DNA of 64,000 nt from Cylindrodendrum hubeiense (GCA_014621425.1 JAANBB010000123.1:31243-95242), one strand, 5' to 3'; positions 9,851 through 22,705 are shown, counted from the stretch's first letter. Notes: generated by a model not told the origin, from the sequence alone. Numbers and translations: made by a program.

Positions 9851-12800
9851 ATGAGCCCAGCCATGGCGGGTTCATCGCTCTCCCACATACTCGACCCTCC
9901 GCGACCGTCGACGGGGCCGGCACTGCTTGCGACGCAGTCTTATCCTCTTCATCCGCCCCATCTTCCCGTGTCTGGCGGCGCGGCCCCCGGTGCTCCCAAC
10001 GCTCTACGACCAGCTCTCCTTCTGCCGACCTCTGCCCCCATTGTCGCCGCCGCCGTTCCTCCAGCGGCTCCTCCACCCGATCTCCCAGAGTCGCCTACGG
10101 CCTCGACTCCGAATCGAGGGCATACCGGTCCCTCGCTCTATGCCTGCGGCGACTGCGGCCGTCGATACTCCCGCCCCGAGCACCTGCAACGACATGTCCA
10201 GACCCATACCCTCGGCCGGCGCTTCGCCTGCCAAATCTGTGGCAAGACCTTTGCCCGGGCCGACCTAAAGAAGCGCCATGAAGTCAACCATGAAAACGAC
10301 TCCTCCAAGAAGCGCCGGCGTACCACAACCTCCCCCAATCGCTGGCCGTGTCGCCCATGCCTGCAAGGCCTGCGCCGTAGCCCGCGTCAAATGCCAAGAG
10401 GATAAGCCATGCCAGCGCTGCGTTCGCCGTGGCTTGACATGCGTTTCGTCCGAGGCTGGCTCCACGGCCGCTATGCACCTGGTGCACCTCTCTGCGAGCG
10501 CCCATTCCACGGCTCCCTCATCTGCCGACAGCCTGGAAGACTCGAGCCCTCCCGCCGGATATGCCCCGCCCAGCATCCCAGGCAGTGTCCCAGGTTCTGC
10601 CTCACTAGGCGCGCAGCTCAGTGTTGACCAAGCATCTCCCTTGGATCTGACACCTCCCCCCCGGCCTGATGCTGGCCAGATGGCTACCCCGGACACTGTT
10701 ATTGACCAAGGTCAGTCCTTTATAAATCTCGCCAAACCCCCGGGCGGTTCCTCCCTTATCAAAACCCTGAATGTTCTCGTCAAGTTCGGCGGGCTACACT
10801 GTTCACGCATGTAGAGCTGACCTCGGCCTAGGCACTTTTGACAACTACCCCCAAAAAATAAGTATGGGCTCTAAGCTCCCCGTCGACATGGATCGCCTTC
10901 CCTTTGGCGATTTCCTCCGGGACATTCTCTATGAGCAAAATTTTGACAACCAAGAACGACTGGTCGAGGGCCAAGGCCTTGCCGTCTTGGACTTTTGTGA
11001 CGATACCAACATGGAGCTCTCCGACTTCGATTTCAACACTTTGGATACTTGGAATTCTGATAGCGCGGTCAACTTTCCGATGCAGCAAGAGACTCCCGAA
11101 ACCGAGACGTCGATTGACATTTCTCAGATGCGCCAGAGAGTCGTCAAAGTCTGGACTGATTCGCAATGGAGGTGGCAGCCCAACGGGACAGAGAATACAT
11201 ATGGCGAAACTAAGAACCTTCCCGTGCCAAGTGCGGAAGGCAACACTCTTCAAGTTCGGGAGACAAGGAAGTGGCTAGTCCACGACAAGCTGGAACAATC
11301 AGGGCGTGATCGGGTGCTCGGTCTAGTGTTGAAAGCATGTCGACAAGAGTCGATATTCAACCGGGTGGCGGCATCATTCCCGTCCTATGAATTGGTAGAT
11401 ACCTTGATCCACATCTATCTCAACTTCCACGTCCGCCAAGTCTCGGGGTGGATACACTTTCCGACGTTCAAACTCAATGAACAGTGGCCGGAGTGGATTG
11501 CTGCTGTCGCCGCAGCCGGCGCCGTGCTTGCTCCGTCTCTCACGTTGCGCAGATTCGGGCTCGCTCTACAAGAGTCTTACCGTAAGTGACGAACACCCAT
11601 GGCTGCGACGCTTTCGAAATTCACTAACCCTCCTGCGTTAGGTCTAACAATACCACTGCGAGTATGTAAACCTCATTCAAGGAGTTGTAGTCTGTTCCCG
11701 GCGTCTCTGTTGCTAACGGTCCTAGTTCGAAGAAGATCATAGGTCAATACAGGATCTGGGTCTCCTCCAATCTCTGATCCTGACACAAGACATTGCGCTC
11801 TGGAGTGGGAATCGACACAAGATGGAGATTGCGGAATGCCATCTAGTCATCCCTGTAACAGTAAGTGGGCCCAAAATAGTGTTGTGATTCCCCGTCCCTT
11901 ACTCATTACCCATAGATGATGCGATATCGCGGCAGGTATCAGCGGTCATCGTACCCTGCCATTCCAGTCGATCCCTCAGACGAAGGAGAAGTACTACAAG
12001 ACAAATGGAAGAAATGGGTCGGTCAAGAACAATGGAAACGGTATGCGGCCATCCAGTTACCAAGGGACGATTTACGCTAACCCCAACAGTCTGGTCTTCC
12101 ACGCCCATCATCGGGATGCTCAGACATCAATGACGACTTTGACCAACCCTGCCATATCATACGCCGAGCTCACACTCCCTCTACCTGCGTCGAGAGACCT
12201 TTGGTTCGCCAGAACGGCAGAGGACTGGAAGAAACTGTACCTGGAACGATATGCCGGCGAGGCCAAGAGGGCGCCGTCTGTTGGTGACTTGTTGCATGAC
12301 ATCAATCTTCTCTCGGTCAACCGGCATCGCTTGGATGTGCAGCTCGCGATATCGGTGTTCCTCCACGCCTTCTGGGCCTTGATCCTAGAGTACAGGTCAC
12401 TGAGCGCGGTCCACCGGTCGCGTTCCTACACGCGGGGTTCTTTTGGGGGATCGGCCTTGCTGCTCAGCCCTCGGCATCAACACCTGGTTCAGGACCTACA
12501 TACGTTCCAAATGGCTACGGCAGATTGGCCAGAGATGTCAGCGCAGGAGCATATGGTTCTTAACCTACTAATGATGAATTTGCACGTGTCGCTAGATGAC
12601 CTGCAGCTCTTTGCCGGAAAGGAAGGGGAGGATCAGGCGCGGCGGATTTATCCGGTACTACAGCAGTGGGCCGAGAGCACTGATTCTCGATCGGCCATTT
12701 GGTATGCAGGGCAGGTTCTGCGGTACGCGAAATTGTTCCCTGAGGGTCACCTCAAGGCGTTTTATGCGGTTGCGGTGCACCACGCGGCGCTTGCGCTTTG

Positions 12801-13125
12801 GACATACGGCGTTGTCACGCGAGCCAACCGACGGGAGCCAAGGCTTTCGCAACAGGAACCGATTTACATGGACGGACCGGACTCGGCAGCGTCACAAAAG
12901 TTTATCAACCTGGGACAGGGACGGACGCTCATCCGAGGGCCCAACTCGCCCAGCCGAGCATCTGAGGCATCTATCGAGGACCCGCGACAATGTATGGAGG
13001 TGGCACAGGAAGTGTTGAAGGCCAACTTTGCGGGTGGAAAGGAGGTGATACCAGCGATTGTCGAGAACCTATGTGGGTTGATCCGGCAGCTGGGAAATGC
13101 TGCGTGGGCGGTGGGGTTGGGTTGA
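9851..13125 (+). CDS. Transcription factor with two C2H2 fingers, Zn2Cys6 cluster and fungal-specific regulatory region (apparent +1 frame break)
   Basis: Six exons are inferred: 9851-10710, 10832-11581, 11642-11661 (20 bases), 11726-11860, 11916-12040 and 12090-13125. The first codes a Pro/Ala-rich N-terminus, two C2H2 fingers (YACGDCGRRYSRPEHLQRH and FACQICGKTFARADLKKRH), a basic stretch KKRRR, and then a Zn2Cys6 cluster starting HACKACAVARVKC. The fingers and the cluster are in different frames; the switch falls at a C5 run at 10332-10336. With one C fewer, all six exons close in one phase and give about 974 residues. No GT..AG pair spans the switch. The long C-terminal part resembles the fungal-specific transcription factor region (helical, with paired hydrophobic segments). 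The protein should be a nuclear DNA-binding regulator; its targets are unknown, though the metabolic trio at 514-7098 is the nearest candidate. The break may be a sequence error, a real mutation or recoding. Confidence 0.82.
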
Positions 13126-14147
13126 TGGACGGTGTACATGGTGGGATTGAACATGAAGATGCATAACATGATATCGATGAGTGATGACAGTCGGCTTCAA
13201 TTACAAGAAGTCACGACCATGGCGGAGACGGAGCTTAGATCAATATGAAGGCTTCAGACATATGAGCTGTACGATGCTAAACAGATACGGCACTTTGGCT
13301 TGGGCTGCGTGACAGTATGAAAGCTATGAAGCGGCGCTCGTTCACTGAGCTACACTTGAGGGGTAATCCTCACCTTCATCCTCATCTTCATCTTCATCTT
13401 CGTCTCCATCTCCATCTCCGTCTTTATATGGCGCCCTATCTACAAATGTTGCTCGCTCGTGCGTGTCACTAGCACTGGCCATGATAGCGTCTTGTGCGGA
13501 GGGAGGTCAGACAGGTGACGGCCCACGTGGGCGAGTTTCTTCTTCCTGAGAGGGCCCCACTGAGCGTTCCGCCTGCCGAACCAACCGGCCGGGAGCTAAT
13601 GATGTCACATAACACAGGCAGGTGCTTCTGCAACCGCCTCCATAGGGGAGCTCTCGTGTTGCTCAGTTTCTCTCCCTTGCTTCATACCTACATCTGGCGT
13701 CACCTTTCGTTTCTTTTTTTCCTTTTTCCGTCCCAAGTACCGGTACTGTACTGTACATTCCCTGGCCTCGACGCACGACATATTCTTCGTCTTAGATCTG
13801 TATTCAGCCTTGCATTGCCGTGGCTGCCTTGGCACTTTTGGCCGGAGAGACCGACTCGACCAAGTGGCCGCGAGGCGTCTTGCTGACTGGAACGGCACGA
13901 CTTTCGCAATCTCACATATCACCCCTCAGCCTTGCATACACGCATAACGACGTAGCCCAAGCTATCGCGCCTCTTTTTCAGGCTCCCTTTCAGCTCTCGA
14001 CTCTCCACCGGGTTTCACCGTCTCGGTTAGCTCTTCCGGACGCTCACTGCATCCCTTGCTTGATCACTCCTCCCCCAGCCACGAACCTCGAACTTCGAGT
14101 CCGTCCATATCCCTTCGTAACATCACCATTAGGCTATTGTTGCCGCC
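13126..14147. other. Intergenic region upstream of the alpha/beta-hydrolase
   Basis: It holds the terminator side of the transcription factor and the promoter of the hydrolase. A short microsatellite with CATCTT/CATCTC units lies at 13374-13424, and the 3' half is pyrimidine-rich. No gene was recognised. Confidence 0.5.
13374..13424. repeat. Hexanucleotide microsatellite (CATCTT/CATCTC)
   Basis: About eight imperfect six-base units in tandem in non-coding DNA. Confidence 0.7.
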
Positions 14148-15497
14148 ATGGCCACCACGTCGCACCTCCCCAGTCCGGTTCTCGTCGCCACTACTGCTGC
14201 CTTGGCGACGGTCGGTTTGCTTGCCCTCGCCCGCGCAGTTCTCTGGCCCGTCCGCCCCAAGATCCTCCCCAGCCCGCTCAAGACCGGCTCCGGCTTATCC
14301 ACCGCCACCGCCAACTCCTCCGCGGCTTTCAAGGAACTAGTCTACCATCCAGACCTGATACCCGGTTCCCGGGACGTCGACACGCCGGTTAGTACCCCCT
14401 TGTGGCTCTCGTGGCTCTCGGACCTTCGAGCGAGACGCTTGCAGTGCATGTCTTGGCTACACATGTCAGCCCTTGCTTCACCCGTCCAACTACATTCTAA
14501 CCCCTTTGCAGTATGGCAGCATTCGAGTTTATGAGTTTGGCCCTGAGACAGGCGAGAAGGTTATTTTTGTCCACGGCATCAGCACCCCTTGCGTCACCCT
14601 CATGCCTATTGCCAACGCCCTCGTCGAGCGTGGCTGCCGTGTGATGCTGTTTGTAAGTCTAGGCCTCATGCTTCTTCTCTGATACGGGACTGAACTCATA
14701 CTTACGATCCATCTCAGGACCTCTTTGGTCGAGGCTTCTCTGACGGTGTAGCTGACCTCCCGCACGACGCCCGCCTCTATGTCACACAGATTCTTCTAGT
14801 CCTCGCCTCCAGCCCACTCCCCTGGACTGGCAACCAAGCCCTACGCGTCATTGGCTACTCTCTCGGCGGTGGTATTGCCGTCCATTTCGCCAACGCATTC
14901 CCCCACCTAGTCAAGGATCTTGTCTTACTCGCCCCGGCCGGCCTCATTCGGGCCGAGTCCTTTGGCCATGTCTCCATGTTTCTCTTCAAGTCCGGCTTCA
15001 TCCCTGAGCGTATTCTGGCTGTAGCCACACGCCGCCGCCTCCAGCAGCCCATTGCGTCGGGCCGCACGCCCAAGGTCCCTGCCGCCGACCCCGTCTCTAC
15101 CGCCGCTGACGTTGCTGTGGCCGAGGCTGCTAATCCGGCTCCTGGCGAAGCCGTTTCAACCTTTGAGCACCGTGTTTTGGAATACGTCCGCTGGATGGTG
15201 GTTCACCATCTCGGGTTCGTCCCTGCTTTCATGTCCAGCATCCGCCACGCACCTCTGACCGACCAGCACGAAAGCTGGGCTGAATTGGCCAAGCGTGAGC
15301 CTGGCACCACGGCAATCATTATGGCCGAGTCGGACGAGATCATTGATCTCGATGACTACCGCCGCGAAGCCCTGCCCCTGGTTGGTGGAGAAGATAATGT
15401 GAGGTGGCGAGTCTTGCCAGGAGGCCACGACTTCGTCATGACGCATACGAATCATATCATTAAGGAGCTAGAGGCGATGTGGGAGATCAAGTCTTAG
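14148..15497 (+). CDS. Membrane-anchored alpha/beta-hydrolase
   Basis: Three exons (14148-14387, 14512-14652, 14718-15497) encode 386 residues. The start lies in a strong context (GCCGCCATGG). Residues ~10-33 form one hydrophobic helix, probably a signal anchor. The oxyanion loop reads VHGISTPC, the nucleophile elbow GYSLGGG puts Ser near residue 175, an acidic residue lies in AESDEIID and the histidine in PGGHDF near the C-terminus, so the triad looks complete. A lid-like segment rich in Ala and Pro sits between (about residues 240-270). The family includes lipases, esterases and epoxide hydrolases of the ABHD type, so lipid or ester hydrolysis at a membrane is likely, but the substrate cannot be read. 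The gene is convergent with the ABC transporter that ends at 15754. Confidence 0.88.
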
Positions 15498-15753
15498 TCC
15501 TACTTGATAAATCCCCACATCAGAATGATATTGAGAAGCAATGTGACAAATTCAAACTACGAGAACTGGAGCAAGGAGTTGGTAAATAGAGTTGATTATT
15601 ATTTACTTTATAGGAACGGAATGGTGTTTTATAAGGATAGAATGAAGTGGAAAGGATAAATATCAACGTCGAATCAACGCCCCAATAATAAAGTGAGGTG
15701 TGTATATACCTATATATGCACCCTCCTACATGGTTCTAACACAATATGCCCGT

Positions 15754-18700
15754 TTATCGATCCAGAGCCTGGCTCTGGCACTGTTCAAGTAATTAGCAAC
15801 TCCCGGATAAGATTTAGGGGCAGGATATCCACTTACCATGTGCCAGTATACGCCTCTCTTCTTCAGCAACTCAGTGTGGCTGCCCTGCTCCAACAACTGC
15901 CCTTCGCCAAGGACGAAAATGACATCTGCGTTCTGCACTGTAGCCAGTCGATGCGCAACTACCACCATGGTTCGGCCCTTGCTGGCCCGCTCAAAAGCTG
16001 CCTGCACAAGCCTCTCGCTCTCCGAATCAAGAGAGCTGGTGGCCTCGTCAAGGAGGAGGACCTTGGGCTGTCTGATGAGCGCGCGCGCGATGGCCACACG
16101 CTGCTTCTGGCCACCCGAGAGCGAAACACCACGAGAGCCGATATTTGTGTTGTAGCCTTCCGGCAGGGAGACAATGAACTCGTGGATCGAAGCGTCTCGA
16201 CAGACCTGGTGGAGTTGCTCGTCGGTAATGGTGGATGGATCGACGCCGAGGAGGATGTTCTCTCGAAGGGTACCTGAGAGCGAATCAGTCAGTGGTAACT
16301 CGTGGTACGTAGGAGGATCAAATCATACCTTGGAAAAGAGTGGCCTCCTGAGCAACAAGAGAGAGGTACTTGCGGTATTCGAACACGTTGACATCAGTGG
16401 CGTCCTTGCCGTTGCAAAGAATCCGGCCCCTGTCAAGGTCGTAAAACCTCTCGAGAAGCGAAATGATGGACGTCTTTCCGCAGCCAGAAGCACCAACAAG
16501 AGCCGCAAACTGGCCCTTCTCGATCGTGAGGCTCAGGCCCTTGAACACAGGCGTGCTTCGGGTGGGATACTTGAAGTGAATATTTTGCAGCTCGAGCTTA
16601 ATACCGCCGTCGACGTCGGGGATCTCCTGCGTTTTCGGGACACGATCCTTTTGTTGCGATTCCCTCATGTTGAGAATCCGGTTGGCCGCGGCCGTAACCT
16701 GGGCGGCATTCGGGCCAAAGCCCAGAGCCTGTCCCGCTGCCTCGCTGCCTTGGGTAACAGCCATGAAACAGACAAAGAAGCTGATTAGGCTGATCTTCTG
16801 GCCGGCGAGGAGATGGCCGCCATAGTAGAAGATCAAGGCCTGGCAAGCCATGTTGGCACTATCGGAGAAGCCGAAGATGAGGCTGACCCATCTCGCCTTC
16901 TTGTAGGCCGCGACGACGTGATCTCTTAGCAGCTTCTCGTAGCGGTCGCAGATGGAGTCCTCCAGCGTCAGAGCGGTCACGGTTCTGAAAGCGCCGATCG
17001 ACTCGGACGCGAACTTGGAGCTCTCTGCAAAGACCTCGTTGTTCATCTTCTCAAATCCGATCTCGTACCTAAAACGCCAATAGGTTGCGCCGAGCAAGAT
17101 GGGCAAGATGACACAGACAGAAACGAGGGCGAGTTTCCAGGCGAACGAAAAGGCAATGGCAATGGCTCCGGTGAGGTTGAAAATGGCAATGAAGACGCTC
17201 GCCATGTTCATACCCATGAGCTCCTCGAGTTGTTTTGGGTCTTGTGCGACTCGGGACGTCATGGTGCCATGGGAGTGATCCTCTTGGTCAAAGAAGGACG
17301 TATCTTGGAACATGATGGTATCGAAGTACTGCTGTTGATACTTGGCGCGGATTATTGTCGACATCCTGGTTGAAATGAAGACGACGGAGAAGTAGGAGAC
17401 GCCAACGCCAATGGCCAGCATCACCCACATCAGGGACCAAAAGTCACCTTCCGATCGCATCTTCGAGGGGTCGGTGAACTGGAACGAGACAATCACCTTT
17501 CCAAATAGCCATGCCTGGATCGGCACTCCAGCACCAACGCAGGCTGCTGCGATTATGGTGAAGAAGAAGAGCGCCCAGACGTTCCTGGATTCGTAAAAGA
17601 ACCGTCCGAAACTGGTGAAGATGTTTCCTTGCTTGTCATCCGCCTGCACGGTGCTGGCTGGGTTTTCGGACGCTGCGAGACTCTTGATACGCATCAACTC
17701 GGGCTTCTCCTCATTTTCCTCCTCGGCAGTCTCGTGGCTCGCCTCGGTTGGCTCTCCTAGGGACAGGGCTTGGGCATGAACGAGGGCGGAATACACGCCG
17801 CCTTCCATTGCAATAAGACTGTTGTGGTTTCCAGATTCCACAACCTTACCCTTCTTCAAGACGATAATGCGGTCGGCCTTCTTGATCGTCGACAAGCGAT
17901 GGGCAATTGTAATCGTGGTGCGGTTTTGTGCCACTCTGTCTAAAGCAGCCTGGACAATTCGCTCGCCGCGGACGTCGATGGCACTCGTGGCTTCGTCAAG
18001 GATAAGAATCTTAGGCTTCCTCACAATCGACCGGGCGATGGCGATACGTTGGCGTTGGCCACCGGAGAGCTTGGCACCGCTATCGCCGACGATAGTGTCA
18101 TAACCCTGGGAATACTATGAGCGCAATGAACGTCAGAGGATCAAGAGTCACTTACCTCGGGCAATTTGTCGACAAACTCATCAGCAAACGCCTCTTGACA
18201 GGCATCCTTGACGAGCTCCCTTTTCTTTTCCTCAGATTCGTCCGCCCATTGGGATCCTATCAGGCCGTACGCGACGTTTTTGTAAATGGTATCGTTGAAA
18301 AGAAATGGTTCTTGCTGCACAAGGCCGATTTGGGACCTCCACCACTTCACGTTGATCTTCTCCAAAGCGTGGCCGGAGGTGGAAATGCTGCCACGTAGCT
18401 CAACGGGGGGGCCAGTCTCCTCTGGTTCGGGCTCCGCTTGCTCGTCTTCGTCCTTGGCCTTCTTCTTTTTTCCTTTTCCCTTATCCTTTTCGGTTGCCTT
18501 AGCTAGGACATGTTGATCTTGCAGCGAGTACCATTTTTGAATAAGACCGACGATAGTACTCTTTCCTGAGCCAGACGGACCGACCACAGCATTGATCTTG
18601 CCTGCTTCGATGCGCAAGTCCAGTTCATCCAGGACTTTGACGTGGGGCCGGCCTGGGTACGCGAATGTGACACCCTCGAAAACAATGTCTTCTTCAGCTG

Positions 18701-20326
18701 AAACTTCAGGATCCTTCAAATGACCTTTATCCGGTTGAGGAGCATCGATGACAATGAAAAACTCGCAAGCCGCAACTGTTGCTTTGCCCACGGCTAGGAG
18801 GGGAGTAGAAGTGCGTTCGATAGAAATCACCATCATCATGACGGAGAGCAAGACCCTAAAAATATCAGCAGAGATACCAAGGTGGGTAGTCAAATGTTTG
18901 CTTACACTATGATTTCTCCAACGTTGTCAACCCTGCCCTCAAGGTATGACTTTGTACCATACCAGAAGCAAAGGCCAAAAGTCGAGTACAGTCCAAAGAA
19001 CTACACAGATTAGTACACAGATTAGCATAAGCAGCAAAGTAACGTGGCATTAACTCACAATGAGACCAAGCTGAGTACCGATGAGTGGAGAGAGGAGTTG
19101 GCCGTGCCTCTTTGTCTCCTCGACGAAGTTGGCGTACTTTTTGGCGATGCGAGACTCGGCGCCACATGCAGCTACCATCCTGATACTAGCCAGTGCCTCG
19201 CTCGCAACTGCATTGGCCTTGCCTTCAGCCTATTTTAGGGTTAGTTGTAAGTGGTCGCCCAGGAGATATTATAGATATACCTTTGAAACTCGGGCATTCG
19301 CCTTGATAATGAAGGGAAGAACAGCTCCTATAACAACAAAGAGGAAGAGGATGACAGATCCAGTGACAAGGGTAAGAGCCCAGTTCCAAGTGAAAGCCAC
19401 GATGACAGCTGCAACAATAGTAGCGTTAAACTCGACAAAAATGCCCAGTTTTTCCGAGATTCCAAGTTGGAGGACATTGGCTGTTGCAGTGATGGTCGAC
19501 GTGGCATAGCCAGGGGGCATTGAATCGAGAACATGGATGCTCTGACCGAACAGGCACTTGACGTAGTGTAATCGAACAGCGGAAGAGAGCCTGATGCCAA
19601 TCATGCGGAAAACCAGCTGCGGTGGTCTTAGTTGGGACGAATCAAGCAATATGAATGGACGGCACAGCTTACTTTGTTGATGTAGTTGAGGGCGAAACGG
19701 CCGATGAACAAGAAGAACATGTAAAGCCTGCACGGTGTTAGTAAGAACGATAGCCATTGGGCCAAAGCAGATCCAGCACGTACGCAAATTTATCAATAGT
19801 CTTTTCAAACTCGGCCTTGGTGATAGTACCGTTGTCACTGAAGTAGCCAGTGAAGTGGGCAGTGAATTTACCTGCAAATACATCATCAGAAGTCGTTCCG
19901 TGGCTAGGGGGTGGGTTTAGGTGGTCATACCGAACACGACATTCATCAACGGCAAAGTCTAGAAAAGAGAGATGTGTCAACGAGAAGGCACAGAGAGACG
20001 GATACAGATGGGTCAAGGAAGGCTTACTATGCCAGCACCGATAGAGGCGAGGATGCCGGCGACATATGCGACCTTGTCCCATGTGGTTGCGTAGCTAAAC
20101 ACTCGCTACATGATAAAGGTCAGTGTCAATGCTGCAGATGGGGAGACGGGATGCCAAAGTTGGTGAATACCATATAATCTTGAAAAGCGGCTGTTCGCTC
20201 CGGGCGGGCTTTTGCCGCAGCAACATTGTCGTCGGCGGCCGTCTGGGGGTTCTGTGGGGTTGGGACTGAAGAGACGCCCGAGGGCTTCTCTTCAACTTGC
20301 TTGGCTTCACTGTCCATGATGCTCAT
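15754..20326 (-). CDS. Full-size ABC-B (MDR/PGP-type) exporter
   Basis: Twelve exons on the minus strand close in one phase to 1315 residues: 20326-20171, 20105-20028, 19958-19931, 19871-19784, 19727-19673, 19616-19281, 19229-19059, 19000-18906, 18855-18156, 18105-16329, 16273-15837 and 15780-15754. Order is TMD1-NBD1-TMD2-NBD2. NBD1 has Walker [10 protein letters not shown] (~residues 427-436), Q loop GLVQQEP, signature LSGGQRQR and Walker [16 protein letters not shown]2 has [27 protein letters not shown] and [12 protein letters not shown], so both sites look able to bind and hydrolyse ATP. TMD1 starts with the usual [10 protein letters not shown] motif, and the C-terminus reads [10 protein letters not shown] after a last small intron. 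A Lys/Glu-rich insert of about 30 residues sits between Walker A and the Q loop of NBD1. It should export drugs, toxins, lipids or peptides at the plasma membrane. Confidence 0.93.
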
Positions 20327-20574
20327 CTTGAATTTAAGGCGACGAGCAAGCACATGGTGGTCAGGTGTGGGAATGAGGGTGGACGAAAGTAACAAGGCAG
20401 AAAACAAGGAAAGCAGGGGCCTAGAGAAGAAGGAAACGTGAATTACAAGTGATGAATGGAAGTTGAGACGAGATGACGGAGATGGACCAGAAGTTAGGAG
20501 CCCCTAAGCACAGGATGCGAGGAGGCCGCTAAGGAAACCGACGTGTACGAAATACGACAGGGGTACTTCAGAGA

Positions 20575-20593
20575 GGTGGTGGTGGTGGTGGCG
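20575..20593. repeat. GGT trinucleotide microsatellite
   Basis: About six GGT units in tandem, upstream of the ABC transporter start. Confidence 0.7.
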
Positions 20594-21400
20594 GCAGTGA
20601 GCAGTGACAGCAAACTGTTAGGTACCTTAAAATAACTTGACGGACGTTGGTGCAAAAAGGAGAAACACAGAGAACACGTTGGAAATAGCTACCCACAGCA
20701 GGGTTCGGTTTCAGGTCGGGGGTTAAATCGACGGTTATATCAATTCCTTCTCCGAGGAGGAGAAACTGAAAGACGTTGGACGACGTGCTGCTGGCCGCGT
20801 TCGTTTGCTGGATCGCATTCGACTTGGGCGCTCCGTTGCGCCAAATCCAGACATGAGGCAGAAGCTCCCCGGTCTCCCTCAGCACGATAGGTGCATGTGC
20901 GCAAATTAGTGGGGTGGTACTCCCTAGGCACGCCTGCCTCTGATCAGTAGGTACCTGCCTACCGACCTTTACTTATTTAACATGGGGGTCGGCTGCTCTG
21001 AGAGCGGCCAATGGTGGTGAGGTTAATGGACAGCCCCAGGCGGCCACGGCGCACCATCTCACTGTAGTCGGGAAGTCGGGTGGTATCCAATTCCCGAACC
21101 GCCAATTGCTCGCAGGCGTCGGAAGATGGATCGCTCCGATGCAAGATCTTGTCGTTAGCAAGAGCATGATGATGCCAGCCGATGTCACGCGCATGCAGCA
21201 AAGGAGACATTCGTGCTCCGCAACAGCGGCTTGGCCTGAGAAGGCTGTGCTAAGCTTACCTGCCTTTCCACCGTTTAACCTTAATGCAAAAGGTTTCATT
21301 CCGCGACAAGAGCCGCGGTCCCAAGGCAGCGAAATTGCCTTTCAGCCACAGGCACTTGCAAGGCCGCTCGAGCGAAACGCCTCATCATGTTCGCCCTCAG

Positions 21401-21443
21401 TCACCAGGCATCCATCATCACCAGGCATCATCACCAGGCATCG
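21401..21443. repeat. Short direct repeats with TCACCAGGCATC core
   Basis: Three copies of the 12-base core with two- or three-base spacers, in non-coding DNA. Confidence 0.7.
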
Positions 21444-22408
21444 ACATACTATGTAGGTAAGCTGAACACCGAGGCGGGGAGAATTGAGACATGATGACCC
21501 GGCGGGCGGTCCAAACACGCAGGATTCGACGTGCCCAGTTGTCAAGTCTGGCCACTCGAGACCTCCACCACACAGCCGCCCATCCTCTCCACCCACCCTG
21601 GGAGGCACCGAATCCCACTGAGCCGCCGTCGCGTTGCCCACATCAGGCCCAATACGCGTATTTCTCGTCTTGTCCGAGGATCCTGTTGTTCTCACCATCC
21701 CGCAACCAGACCTTGGAGGCCCATGTGGGCCTTCCAAGTCGATGTCAGGGTCATCCTTTGTCCCGTCGTTTCTGCTGCTTCCATTCTCTATGGCAGTCTG
21801 CTTCTCCAACCCGAATTGGAGACACGAAGTGTTGGATGGCTACCGAGTATGAGGTCAGCCAGACATGCGCCTTCAACGCCTGGTCCGTACAACACTATCT
21901 GAATGAGTCATCGGTGGGAAGACTCATTTTCGAAAGTGTATATGCCCTTGCTGGAGGGCCTATAAGCGAGTCTCCATACGTCAACCTCCGAACACCTTCA
22001 CAAATAATGTAGTACGAAGTAGAAGCCGAAAGTGATGAATCACACCAAGAGATGACGCGGAGTGTCCGCTCTTTCCTACCGGAAACGTGTCATTTTTTGC
22101 GGAGTTGGTCCGGGATGGCAATCGCTTGACATCTTTTTCCTTTCCTCCCGTGTTAAATCCATCCGCAGATAATCAATCAACTCAGCCTTGTAGGGCGAAG
22201 CGAGGGAATCATCAACGCGCCACCAGCCTTGTGCCAACCACCGTGTAAAAGCCTCTTGAGGGAAACTCCACGAATAAGCATTTAAAGGTTCTAAACAAGA
22301 ACTACAATGAAAAATAAACCAACATCGACCGCATGATTAGTTTAAACGACCCCCATCAACTTTTCTGAGTATTCTTGACGTTGACTTCAATCACCAGACC
22401 AAGGTCAT

Positions 22409-22444
22409 GCGACGCTTCACGGCCAGGCGACGCTTCACGGCCAG
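22409..22444. repeat. Perfect 18-bp tandem duplication
   Basis: The unit GCGACGCTTCACGGCCAG occurs twice head to tail about 260 bases upstream of the histidyl-tRNA synthetase start. Confidence 0.8.
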
Positions 22445-22705
22445 GCGTTGTTCCCCTCCGAGCAGTGCATTGAATGCCCCGCCAACCAAACTGGCAGTGG
22501 GGTCAGGGACTGTCAACCAGCTGCCAGCCAGCGGACTTCTAGCAGACGGCAGCCACTGACGACTAACGGTTGCCTTGCTATTAGCCGGTTTTTTTCCCAG
22601 GTTTTCGCTGGGCAAGTGCAATTGGCTTCTGAGTGACGCACTCTGCATGACGGGCAGGTGGGTTCCGATAGAGGAACTCCCACGTCCACCAAGCGCACAG
22701 AACGG

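Larger units (their letters stand above)
20327..22705. other. 2.4-kb divergent intergenic region (ABC transporter / HisRS)
   Basis: No gene was recognised. It contains a GGT microsatellite at 20575-20593, two TAGGTACCT words (20619-20627, 20948-20956), a TCACCAGGCATC direct repeat block at 21401-21443 and a perfect 18-bp duplication at 22409-22444. It must hold the promoters of the two divergent genes. Confidence 0.5.

Noticed and set aside
13338..13365. tRNA-like A box on the minus strand (TGTAGCTCAGTGAACGAGC)
   Set aside because: The D-arm pairs, but there is no anticodon stem, no B box (GGTTCGA type) and no acceptor stem at the right distances.
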